A stretch of DNA of 64,000 bases from Hordeum vulgare subsp. vulgare (lineage: Eukaryota > Streptophyta > Magnoliopsida > Poales > Poaceae). This document shows positions 36,399 through 47,346 of the stretch, one piece after another (positions within the stretch are counted from its first letter, which is position 1; every line of letters starts with the position of its first letter). The stretch is taken from NCBI RefSeq assembly GCF_904849725.1, contig NC_058518.1, forward strand, positions 393,749,581-393,813,580, read 5' to 3'. Made by a program: the position numbers and the translations under genes. Below the pieces are notes generated by a model that worked only from the letters and a program-made list of their open reading frames with translations, did no database searches and had not been told where the DNA came from.

Positions 36399-37145
36399 TA
36401 ATTGTGATTTTCTTACAGAAAACTATTTATATTTCATGACTTTAATACGTAAGAAATTATTGAAAAATTCGTTTTTGAGTCCATACTCATCTGCTCCCTC
36501 TAACAAAAAATATCAAAACAAATACTAAATAAATTCAAAAAATTATAATTTTTTTGTGTGGTGGATATTTTGATGCGTGAGGTTCGTTCCAAATTTTTAG
36601 TTGTTTGGATATCTGAGCAACGCTCGGCAAAAAAGACAAATTGATCAAAAAAAATCGTGAACAGAACACCTTTTTGACAGACCCCAAATTTTTTTTTGCC
36701 GAGACATACTTAGATGTCCAAACAACTAATAATTTGGATAATTGTGATTTTCTTACATAAAACTATTTATATTTCATGACTTTAATACGTAAGAAATTAT
36801 TGGAAAAATCGTTTCAGAGTCCATACTCATCTGCTCCCTCTAACGAAAAAAATCAAAACAAATACTAAAAAAATTCAAAAAAATTCAATTTGTTTTTGTG
36901 TGGTAGATATTTTGATGCCTGAAGTTCGTTCCAAATTTTTAGTTGTTTGGACATCTGAGCAACGCTCGGCAAAAAAGACAAATCGATCAAAAATTTCGTG
37001 AACAGTACACCTTTTTCACATACCCCAATTTGTTTTTTTGCCGAGAGATGCTCACATGTCCAAACAACTAAAAATTTGGAGCGAACCTCACGCATCAAAA
37101 AATATATCACACAAAAAACAATTGGATTTTTTTGAATTTTCTTTG
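36399..37145. repeat. Tandem duplication and long inverted repeat inside the Helitron
   Basis: A 340-bp unit (36399-36738) is repeated directly at 36739-37080. In the second unit, arms at about 36860-36980 and 37030-37145 are reverse complements with a loop of about 50 bp. The transcript would form a long hairpin. The first unit keeps only part of its right arm. Confidence 0.75.
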
Positions 37146-37170
37146 TATTTTTTTTGATTTTTTTTGTCGG

Positions 37171-37192
37171 CGCGGGTGCAGATGCACCCGCG
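37171..37192. repeat. Perfect 10-bp palindrome with 2-base loop
   Basis: CGCGGGTGCA, then GA, then TGCACCCGCG. GC-rich inside very AT-rich Helitron DNA, 26 bp beyond the foldback arm. Confidence 0.85.
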
Positions 37193-37307
37193 AGCCGAAA
37201 CGCCGCTCTCGAAATTATTTTGTTATGAACATACCAAAGCCATGTTATAGATGAACCAATTTGAGTGACACATACAAAATACCATTTAATATTATATGTG
37301 CATCTAG

Positions 37308-37336
37308 CCGTGCAAATGCGCGGGTCAAACTGCTAG
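37308..37336 (+). other. Helitron 3' terminal hairpin and CTAG end
   Basis: A 6-bp stem with AAAT loop, a nine-base spacer and CTAG. In Helitrons this structure marks the end of the transferred strand. Confidence 0.75.
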
Positions 37337-38797
37337 TTCTCCTTATGCCCTCACACATGCGAGGTGCCATGATTCCACTAGTGGTGCCCTTGAAGGCGGT
37401 GACGAAACCTTAACAAACAAGGCTGGGCAATCTCCACAACTTAATTGGAGTCTCCCAACAACACCATGAAGCTTCAACATAATGTAATATGGCTTTGAGG
37501 TGACCTCAGTCGTCCAGGGTGCTCAAACAGCCAAGAGTACAAAGATTTGCAAAGGATTAGTGGGGGGAATCAAAATTTTCTGTATGGAAGTGTATATCAA
37601 GGCCCTCCCAAGCAAACCTGAAGATCAACACGAAGTGTTGGCTATGGAGAGATATCGGGTGAAAATGGAGCTTGGAGCAACAATGGAGCTTAGGGTTAGA
37701 AGAGGTAGTCTTCATGAGGAAGAAGACCCCCTTTATATAGTGGGGGGACAAATCCAACCATTATAACCACTAAGCCCGCACATGAATGACACTGCCGCTC
37801 GTGAGGGTGTGATGTCTACTATGCAACTTTATTTTTGTAGACTATGTTGGTCCTCCAAGAGCAGACTTTTGTAGGACAGTAGCAAATTTTCCTCAAGTAG
37901 ATGACCTAAGGTTTATCAATATGTGGGAGGTGTAGGATGAAGAAGGTTTCTCTCAAAAAACCACGCATTTCTCTTTTCTTCCAACTAATACAAAGTCTCT
38001 TGTGTCACCAACACACCAAATACAATGCTAATTTGTATAGGTGCACTAGTTCGGCGAAGAGATGGTAATACAAGTGTAGTAATGATAGTAGATATAGTTT
38101 TTTTTTAATCTGAACATATAAAAACAGCAAGGTAGCAAGTAACAAATGTGAGCATAAATGGTATTGCAATGCTTGAAAACGAGGCCTAGGGTGTGTACTT
38201 TCGCTAGTCCAGTCTCTCAACAATGCTAACATAGTTAGATCATATGGAAATCCCTGAACGTGCGATAAAAAATCACCCCAAAGTTCCTATCTAGTGGAGA
38301 ACATAAGAAGAAATTGTTTGTAGGGTACGAAACCACCTCAAAGTTATTCTTTCTGACCAATCTTTCCAAGAGTTCGTACTAAGATAACAAGTTGTCATTT
38401 ACGATCAATCTATCAAGAGTTCATACTAAAACAACACCATAACAAATTCAGACTCATAATACTCATTCCAACACAAAGAACTTCAAGGAGCACACCAAGA
38501 TTTCTACCACAGAACATAGTATGAAAACATGCAATCAACCCCTATGCCTATATTACCCCAATGTCACCTCGGGAATCTGTGCGTTGATGCCACAACATAT
38601 ATCAAGTGAATCACTTGAATACCCCAATGTTACTACGGGTATCCGCATACAAGAAAAATATTATGTTCTCTCAAACCTGAATATTCAATCCAATATAACG
38701 AGATCTTAAAGTGAAAGTCTGAATTCATCACAACAATAGCATGGGACAAACACCATATAATCCAACTATATTAATAAGGCCCGTGACTCAAGAACAT

Positions 38798-38829
<32 letters not shown>

Positions 38830-39051
38830 GAGAGAGAGATTACACACATAGCTACTGGTACAAACCCTCATCCCCGAGGGTGGGCTACTCCCTCGTCGTC
38901 ATGGCCTCCGTTTGGATGATGAACATGGCCACCGAAGATGATTTCCCCTCTCCGGCAGGGTACTAGAACGTCTCCAGATTGGTTTTTCATGGCTACAGAG
39001 GCTTGAAGTGGTGGAACTTCTCATCTAGGGTAATTTGTGGAGGTTTCTATA

Positions 39052-40237
39052 TGTTGGAATTATGCCCTAGAGGCAATAATAAATATAGTTATTATTATAA
39101 TTCTTGTATCAAGATAATCGTTTATTATCCATGCTATAATTGTATTGAATGAAGACTCATTTACATGTGTGGATACGTAGACAAAACACCGTCCCTAGCA
39201 AGCCTCTAGTTGGCTAGCCAGTTGATCAAAGATAGTAAGTGTCTTCTGATTATGAACAAAGTGTTGGTGGCAGGGTCTGCACACTTAAGGTTCGACGTTG
39301 TTTTATGCGTATTTGAGTTATATATGGTTGGTTACCGAATGTTGTTCGGAGTCCCGGATGAGATCACGGACGTCACGAGGGTTTCCGGAATGGTCCGGAA
39401 ATGAAGATTGATATATAGGATGACCTCATTTGATTACCGGAAGGTTTTCGGAGTTACCGGGAATGTACCGGGAATGACGAATGGGTTCCGGGAGTTCACC
39501 AGGGGGGCAACCCACCCCGGGGAAGCCCATAGGCCATGAGGGTGGCCCACCAGCCCTTAGTGGGCTGGTGGGGCAGCCCAACAGGGCCCTATGCGCCTAG
39601 TAAAGAAAATCAAAGAGAAAAAAAGAGGAGGTGGGAAGGGAAGGAAGGACTCCCACCCACCAAACCAAGTCCAACTCGGTTTGGGGGGGGAGCCTTCCCC
39701 CTTGGACTCGGCCGACCCCCTTGGGGCTCCTTGAGCCCCAAGGAAAGGTCCCCTCCCTCCCACCTATATATACGGAGGTTTTAGGGCTGATTTGAGACGA
39801 CTTTTCCACGGCAGCCCGACCACATACCTCCACGGTTTTTCCTCTAGATCGCGTTTCTGCGGAGCTCGGGCGGAGCCCTGCTGAGACAAGGTCATCACCA
39901 ACCTCCGGAGTGCCGTCATGCTGCCGGAGAACTCTTCTACCTCTCCATCTCTCTTGCTGGATCAAGAAGGTCGGGATCATCGTCGAGCTGTACGTGTGCT
40001 GAACGCGGAGGTGCCGTCCGTTCGGTACTAGATCGTGGGACTGATCGCGGGATTGTTCGCGGGACGGATCGAGGGACGTGAGGACGTTCCACTACATCAA
40101 CCGCGTTCACTAACGCTTCTGCTGTACGATCTACAAGGGTATGTAGATCAGTCATCCCCTCTCGTAGATGGACATCACCATGATAGGTCTTCGTGTGCGT
40201 AGGAAAATTTTTGTTTCCCATGCGACGTTCCCCAACA
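39052..40237 (+). repeat. Angela-type 5' LTR with internal deletion
   Basis: Starts TGTTGGAATTATGCC and ends TTCCCCAACA. Similarity to the 3' LTR breaks at about 39266, resumes at about 39270, and corresponds to loss of roughly 45741-46371. GTG is the only sequence at the junction. The core promoter region is kept. Confidence 0.93.
39765..39773 (+). promoter_or_regulatory. TATA box of the Angela-type 5' LTR
   Basis: TATATATAC, matching the BARE-1-type TATA position. The 3' LTR copy is at about 46874-46882. Confidence 0.65.
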
Positions 40238-40238
40238 G

Positions 40239-40251
40239 TGGCATCATGAGC
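40239..40251 (+). other. Angela-type primer-binding site, mutated
   Basis: TGGCATCATGAGC lies one base after the LTR. The initiator tRNA-Met PBS is TGGTATCAGAGC, so this one has a T-to-C change and an extra base, as related BARE-type elements often do. Confidence 0.7.
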
Positions 40252-41492
40252 TAGGTTCATGCGTAGATGTCTTCTCGAGTAGAACACAAAAGTTTTTGTG
40301 GGCGGTGATGTGCGTTTTGCTGCCCTCCTTAGTCTTTTCTTGATTCCGCGGTATTGTTGGATTGAAGCGGCTTGGACCGACATTACTCGTACGCTTACGA
40401 GAGACTGGTTTCATCGCTACGAGTAATCCCGTTGCTCAAAGATGACTGGCAAGTGTCGGTTTCTCCAACTTTAGTTGAATCGGATTTGACCGAGGAGGTC
40501 CTTGGATGAGGTTAAATAGCAACTCATATATCTCCGTTGTGGTGTTTGCGTAAGTAAGATGCGATCCTACTAGATACCCATGGTCACCACGTAAAACATG
40601 CAACAACAAAATTAGAGGACGTCTAACTTGTTTTTGTAGGGTATGCTTGTGATGTGATATGGCCAACGATGTGATGCGATATATTGGATGTATGAGATGA
40701 TCATGTTGTAATAGAAAATATTGACTTGCACGTCGATGGTACGGCAACCGGCAGGAGCCATAGGGTTGTCTTTATACTAACGTTTGTGCTTGCAGATGCG
40801 TTTACTATTTTGCTAGGATGTAGCTTTAGTAGTAATAGCATGAGTAGCACGACAACCCCGATGGCAACACGTTGATGGAGATCATGGTGTGGCGCCGGTG
40901 ACAAGAAGATCGTGCCGGTGCTTTGGTGATGGAGATCAAGAAGCACGTGATGATGGCCATATCATGTCACTTATGAATTGCATGTGATGTTAATCCTTTT
41001 ATGCACCTTATTTTGCTTAGAACGACGGTAGCATTATGAGGTGATCTCTCACTAAAATTTCAAGACGAAATTGTGTTCTCCCCGACTGTGCACCGTTGCT
41101 ACAGTTCGTCGTTTCGAGACACCACGTGATGATCGGGTGTGATAGACTCAACGTTCACATACAACGGGTGCAAAACAGTTGCGCACGCGGAACACTCGGG
41201 TTAAGCTTGACGAGCCCAGCATGTGCAGACATGGCCTCGGAACACATGAGACCGAAAGGTCGATCATGAATCATATAGTTGATATTATTAGCATAGGTAT
41301 GCTTACCACTGAAACTATACTCAACTCACGTGATGATCGGACTTGAGCTAGTGTAAGTGCATCATGAACCACTCAAATGACTAGAGAGATGTACTTTTTG
41401 AGTGGGAGTTTAGCAAATAATTTTATTATGTTAAACTCTAATTATCTTGAACATAGTCTAAGTCCACTTTGAATATATTTGTGTTGTAGATC
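40252..41492 (+). other. Long untranslated leader of the Angela-type element
   Basis: About 1.2 kb between PBS and gag start without a credible ORF. A long leader is typical of BARE-1-like elements and carries packaging and translation signals there. Confidence 0.65.
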
Positions 41493-44400
41493 ATGGCTCA
41501 CGCGACAGTCACCCTGAATTTTAATACGTTCCTAGAGAAAGCTAAGTTGAAAGATGATGGAAGCAACTTTGTAGACTGGGCTCGTAATCTTAAGCTAATC
41601 TTACAAGCTAGGAAGAAGGATTATGTCCTTAATGCTGCGCTAGGAGATGAACCACCCGCTACGGCTGATCAGGATGTTAAGAACGCTTGGTTAGCACGTA
41701 AGGAGGACTACTCAATAGTTCAATGTGCAGTATTGTATGGCTTAGAACCGGGACTTCAACGTCGCTTTGAGCGTCATGGAGCATTTGAGATGTTCCAGGA
41801 GTTGAAGTTTATCTTTCAGAAGAACGCCCGGATCGAGAGGTATGAGACCTCCGATAAATTCTATGCTTGCAAGATGGAGGAGAACTCGTCTGTCAGTGAA
41901 CATGTGCTCAAAATGTCTGGGTACTCAAACCGTCTAGCTGAGCTGGGGATTGAACTCCCGCAAGAGGCTATCACTGACAGAATCCTTCAATCACTGCCAC
42001 CAAGCTATAAAGGCTTTGTGTTGAACTACAACATGCAAGGGATGAACAAGTCACCCGCCGAGTTGTTTGCGATGCTGAAAGTCGCAGAGTCTGAACTCGG
42101 TAAAGAACATCAAGTGTTGATGGTGAATAAGACCACTAGTTTCAAGAGAAACGGCAAAGGCAAGAAGGGTAATTCGAAGAAGAGTGGCAAGCCTGTTGCC
42201 AATCCGACGAAGAAACCCAAAGATGGACCTAAGCCTGAAACGGAGTGTTACTATTGCAAGGGTATGGGTCACTGGAAGCGCAATTGCCCCAAGTATCTGG
42301 CAGATAAGAAGGCGGCCAAAGAAAAATCAGGTATATTTGATATACATGTTATTGATGTGTACTTAATCGGCTCTCGTAGTAGTGCCTGGGTATTCGATAC
42401 CGGTTCTGTTGCTCATATTTGCAACTCGAAACAGGAACTGTGGAATAGACGAAGGCTGGCGAAAGATGAAGTGACGATGCGCGTTGGAAATGGTTCCAAG
42501 GTTGATGCAATCGCCGTCGGCACAGTTTCACTTCAGTTACCATCAGGATTAGTGATGAACTTAAATCATTGTTATTTAGTGCCTGCGTTGAGCATGAAAA
42601 TTATATCTGGATCTTGTTTATTGCGAGACGGTTACTCTTTTAAGTCAGAGAATAATGGTTGTTCTATTTCTATGAGTAACATCTTTTATGGTCATGCACC
42701 TAATGTGAGAGGATTGTTCATATTGAATCTTGATAGCGATACGCATATACATAACATTGAGACCAAAAGAGTTAGAGTTAACAATGATAGCGCCATATTT
42801 TTGTGGCACTGCCGATTAGGTCATATTGGTGTAAAGCGCATGAAGAAACTCCATGCTGGTGGAATTTTGGAGTCACTTGACTTTGGTTCACTTGACACGT
42901 GTGAACCATGCCTCATGGGCAAGATGACTAAGACTCCGTTCTCCGGAATTGTGGAGCGTGCAAGTGACTTGTTGGAAATCATACATACCGATGTGTGTGG
43001 TCCGATGAGCGTAGAGGCGCGCGGCGGATATCATTATTTTCTCACCTTCACTGACGATTTGAGTAGATATGGTTATGTCTACTTGATGAAGCACAAGTCT
43101 GAAACATTTGAAAAGTTCAAGCAATTTCAGAGTGAAGTGGAAAATCATCGTAACAAGAAGATCAAGTTCCTACGGTCTGATCGTGGGGGTGAATATCTGA
43201 GTTTCGAGTTTGGTGCTCACTTAAGACAATGTGGAATTGTTTCACAGTTAACAGCGCGTGGAACACCATAGTGTAATGGTGTGTCCGAACGTCGTAATCG
43301 TACTTTATTAGAGATGGTGCGATCTATGATGTCTCTTACCGATTTGCCGTTATCATTTTGGGGTTATGCATTAGAAACAGCTACATTCACTTTAAATAGG
43401 GCACCATCAAAATCCGTTGAGACGACACCATACGAACTGTGGTATGGCAAAAGGCCAAAGTTGTCGTTTCTTAGAGTTTGGGGATGTGATGCTTATGTCA
43501 AAAAGCTTCAGCCTGAAAAGCTGGAACCCAAAGCGGAAAGGTGTGTCTTCATAGGTTACCGAAAAGAGATAGTTGGGTACACCTTCTATCTCAAATCCGA
43601 GGGCAAAGTGTTTGTTGCTAAAAACGGAGCTTTTCTCGAGAAGGAGTTTCTCTCGAGAGAATTGAGTGGGAGGAAGATAGAACTTGACGAGGTTGTCGAA
43701 CCTCTCATCCCTCTGGATGGTGGCGCAGGGCAAGGGGAAACCTCTGTCATTGCGACGCCGGTTGAGGAGGAAGTTAATGATGATGATCATGAAACTCTAG
43801 TTCAAGTTTCTGTCGAACCACGCAGGTCGACGAGACCACGTGCTGCTCCAGAGTGGTACGGTAATCTCGTCTTATCAATCATGTTGTTAGACAACAATGA
43901 ACCTGCAAATTATGAAGAAGCAATGGTGGGCCCAGATTCCAACAAATGGCTAGAAGCCATGAAGTCCGAGATAGGATCCATGTATGAGAACAAAGTGTGG
44001 ACTTTGGAAGTACTACCTGAGGGCCGCAAGGCTATTCAGAACAAATGGATCTTTAAGAGGAAGACAGACGCTGACGGCAATGTGACCGTTTATAAAGCTC
44101 GACTTGTGGCAAAGGGTTTTTCACAAGTTCAAGGAGTTGACTACGATGAGACATTCTCACCCATAGCGATGCTTAAGTCCGTCAGAATCATGTTAGCAAT
44201 AGCTGCATTTTTCGATTATGAACTCTGGCAGATGGAAGTCAAAACGGTGTTCCTTAACGGTTTCCTTAAGGAAGAGTTGTATATGATACAACCCGAAGGT
44301 TTTGTCGATCCTAAGAATGCTAACAAGGTGTGCAAGCTCCAGCGATCCATTTGTGGACTGGTGCAAGCATCTTGGAGTTGGAACAAACGTTTTGATGAGG

Positions 44401-45473
44401 TGATCAAAGCATTTGGGTTTATACAAGTGGTTGGAGAATCTTGTATTTACAATAAAGTGAGTGGGAGCTCTGTGGCATTTCTAATATTATATGTGGATGA
44501 CATATTGCTGATTGGAAACAACGTGGAGTTTTTAGAGAGCATAAAGGATTACTTGAATAAGAGTTTCTCTATGAAGGACCTAGGAGAAGCTGTTTACATT
44601 CTAGGCATTAAGATCTATAGGGATAGATCAAAACGCCTGATAGGACTTTCACAAAGCACATACCTTGATAAAGTTTTGAAGAGGTTCAAAATGGAACAGT
44701 CCAAGAAAGGGTTCTTGCCAGTTTTACAAGGTACGAAATTGAGTAAGACTCAGTGCCCAGCAACTGATGAAGATAGAGAGCATATGCGCTCCGTCCCCTA
44801 TGCTTCAGCCATAGGTTCTATCATGTATGCAATGTTGTGCACTAGACCGGATGTTAGCCTGGCCATAAGTATGGCGGGTAGGTTCCAGAGTAATCCAAGA
44901 GTGGATCACTGGACAGCGGTCAAGAATATCCTGAAGTACCTGAAAAGGACTAAGGAGATGTTTCTCGTGTATGGAGGTGACGAAGAGCTCGCCGTAAAAG
45001 GTTACGTCGATGCAAGCTTTGACACAGATCCGGACGACTCTAAGTCACAAACCGGATACGTATTTATTCTTAATGGGGGTGCCGTAATCTGGTGCAGTTC
45101 CAAGCAAAGCATCGTAGCAGATTCTACATGTGAAGCGGAATACATGGCTGCCTCGGAGGCGTCTAAGGAGGGTGTCTGGATGAAGCAGTTCATGACGGAT
45201 CTTGGAGTGGTGCCAAGCTCACTGAATCCAATAACCTTGTTCTGTGACAACACGGTTGCCTTTGCCTTAGCAAAGGAACCACGGTTTCACAAGAAGACCA
45301 GACACATCAAACGATGCTTCAACCTCATCCGCGACTACGTCGAGGGGGAGGACGTAAATATATGCAAAGTGCACACGGATCTGAATGTAGCAGACCCGCT
45401 GACTAAACCTCTTCCACGGCCAAAGCATGATCAACACCAGAACTGTATGGGTGTTAGATTTATTACAACGTAA
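41493..45473 (+). pseudogene. gag-pol: Angela-type Copia gag-pol, broken by a stop in integrase
   Basis: A single frame of 1,326 codons, the usual Copia length, starting MAHATVTLNF. Order: gag; zinc knuckle CYYCKGMGHWKRNC (252-265); protease DTGS (302-305); pre-integrase LWHCRLGH (437 on); integrase D500, D563 and E599 with 35 residues between the last two; reverse transcriptase; RNase H from about 1170 (first Asp near 1173) to the C-terminal TRHIKRCFN region. TAG at 43269-43271 (codon 593) falls between the second and third integrase acidic residues and cuts off integrase end, reverse transcriptase and RNase H. The YVDD box is intact (1000-1003), but motif A reads QMEVKTVF, with Glu915 where catalytic Asp is expected. 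The Copia domain order (integrase before reverse transcriptase) is clear. Confidence 0.95.
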
Positions 45474-45513
45474 TTCACATGATGATGTGAGGGCTAGATT
45501 ATTGACTCTAGTG

Positions 45514-45525
45514 CAAGTGGGAGAC
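45514..45525 (+). other. Angela-type polypurine tract
   Basis: CAAGTGGGAGAC lies directly before the 3' LTR start, the known BARE-type plus-strand primer. Confidence 0.8.
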
Positions 45526-47346
45526 TGTTGGAATTATGCCCTAGAGGCAATAATAAATATAGTTATTATTATAATTCCTGTATCAAGATAATCGTTTATT
45601 ATCCATGCTATAATTGTATTGAATGAAGACTCATTTACATGTGTGGATACATAGAAAAAACACCGTCCCTAGCAAGCCTCTAGTTGGCTAGCCAGTTGAT
45701 CAAAGATAGTCAGTGTCTTCTGATTATGAACAAAGTGTTGTTGCTTGATAACTGGATCACGTCATTAGGAGAATCACGTGATGGACTAGACCCAAACTAA
45801 TAGACGTAGCATGTTGATCGTGTCATTTTGTTGCTACTATTTTCTGCGTGTCAAGTATTTATTCCTATGACCATGAGATCATATAACTCACTGACACCGG
45901 AGGAATGCTTTGTGTGTATCAAACGTCGCAACGTAACTGGGTGACTATAAAGATGCTCTACAAGTATCTCCGAAGGTGTTAGTTGAATTAGTATGGATCA
46001 AGACTGGGATTTGTCACTCCGTGTGACGGAGAGGTATCTCGGGGCCCACTCGGTAATACAACATCACACACAAGCCTTGCAAGCAATGTAACTTAGTGTA
46101 AGTTGCGGGATCTTGTATTACGGAACGAGTAAAGAGACTTGCCGGTAAATGAGATTGAAATAGGTATACGGATACTGACGATCGAATCTCGGGCAAGTAA
46201 CATACCGAAGGACAAAGGGAATGACATACGGGATTATATGAATCCTTGGCACTGAGGTTCAAACGATAAGATCTTCGTAGAATATGTAGTATCCAATATG
46301 GGCATCCAGGTCCCGCTATTGGATATTGACCGAGGAGTCTCTCGGGTCATGTCTACATAGTTCTCGAACCCGCAGGGTCTGCACACTTAAGGTTCGACGT
46401 TGTTTTATGCGTATTTGAGTTATATATGGTTGGTTACCGAATGTTGTTCGGAGTCCCGGATGAGATGATGGACGTCACGAGGGTTTCCGAAATGGTCCGG
46501 AAACGAAGATTGATATATAGGATGACCTCATTTGATTACCGGAAGGTTTTCGGAGTTACCGGGAATGTACCGGGAATGACGAATGGGTTCTGGGAGTTCA
46601 CCGGGGGGGCAACCCACCCCGGGGAAGCCCATAGGCCATGAGGGTGGCGCACCAGCCCTTAGTGGGCTGGTAGGGCAGCACAAAAGGGCCCTATGCGCCT
46701 AGGAAAGAAAATCAAAGAGAAAAGAAAAAAAAAGAGGAGGTGGGAAGGGAAGGAAGGACTCCCACCCACGAAACCAAGTCCAACTCGGTTTGGGGGGGGA
46801 GCCTTCCCCCTTGGACTCGGCCGACCCCCTTGGGGCTCCTTGAGCCCCAAGGCAAGGTCCCCTCCCTCCCACCTATATATACGGAGGTTTTAGGGCTGAT
46901 TTGAGACGACTTTTCCACGGCAGCCCGACCACATACCTCCACGGTTTTTCCTCTAGATCGCGTTTCTGCGGAGCTCGGGCGGAGCCCTGCTGAGACAAGG
47001 TCATCACCAACCTCCGGAGTGCCTTCACGCTGCGGGAGAACTCTTCTATCTCTCCGTCTCTCTTGCTGGATCAAGAAGGCCGAGATCATTGTCGAGCTGT
47101 ACGTGTGCTGAACGCGGAGGTGCCGTCCGTTCGGTACTAGATCGTGGGACTGATCGCGGGATTGTTCGCGGGGCGGATCGAGGGACGTGAGGATGTTCCA
47201 CTACATCAACCGCGTTCACTAACGCTTCTTCTGTATGATCTACAAGGGTACGTAGATCACTCATCCCCTCTCGTAGATGGACATCACCATGATAGGTCTT
47301 CGTGTGCGTAGGAAAATTTTTGTTTCCCATGCGACGTTCCCCAACA
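45526..47346 (+). repeat. Angela-type 3' LTR, full length
   Basis: 1,821 bp from TGTTGGAATTATGCC to CCCCAACA, followed by the target duplication CTATA. It serves as reference for the deletion in the 5' LTR. Confidence 0.95.

Larger units (their letters stand above)
34892..37336 (+). mobile_element. Non-autonomous Helitron
   Basis: Starts TCTATCTATC and ends CTAG, inserted between host A (34891) and T (37337), the hallmark Helitron A^T target with no duplication. Upstream of the end, CCGTGC (37308-37313) can pair with GCGCGG (37318-37323) through one G-U pair around AAAT, nine bases before CTAG. No Rep or helicase ORF is present, so it would need a partner for rolling-circle movement. The interior is AT-rich with duplicated blocks and a large foldback. 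Confidence 0.78.
39052..47346 (+). mobile_element. Angela/BARE-1/WIS-type Copia retrotransposon, nearly complete
   Basis: LTRs at 39052-40237 and 45526-47346, with target duplication CTATA at 39047-39051 and 47347-47351. It has a PBS, a gag-pol frame (41493-45473) and a polypurine tract, all in the right order. The 5' LTR lacks about 635 bp present in the 3' LTR. The remaining shared 3' part (39271-40237 against 46373-47346) shows about 27 substitutions by hand count (2.8%), roughly 1.1 My at 1.3e-8 per site per year. The nonsense codon in integrase makes this copy defective. Confidence 0.95.

Noticed and set aside
37500..37766. 88-codon ORF in repeat H
   Set aside because: Matches a repeated non-coding segment by memory and shows no motif.
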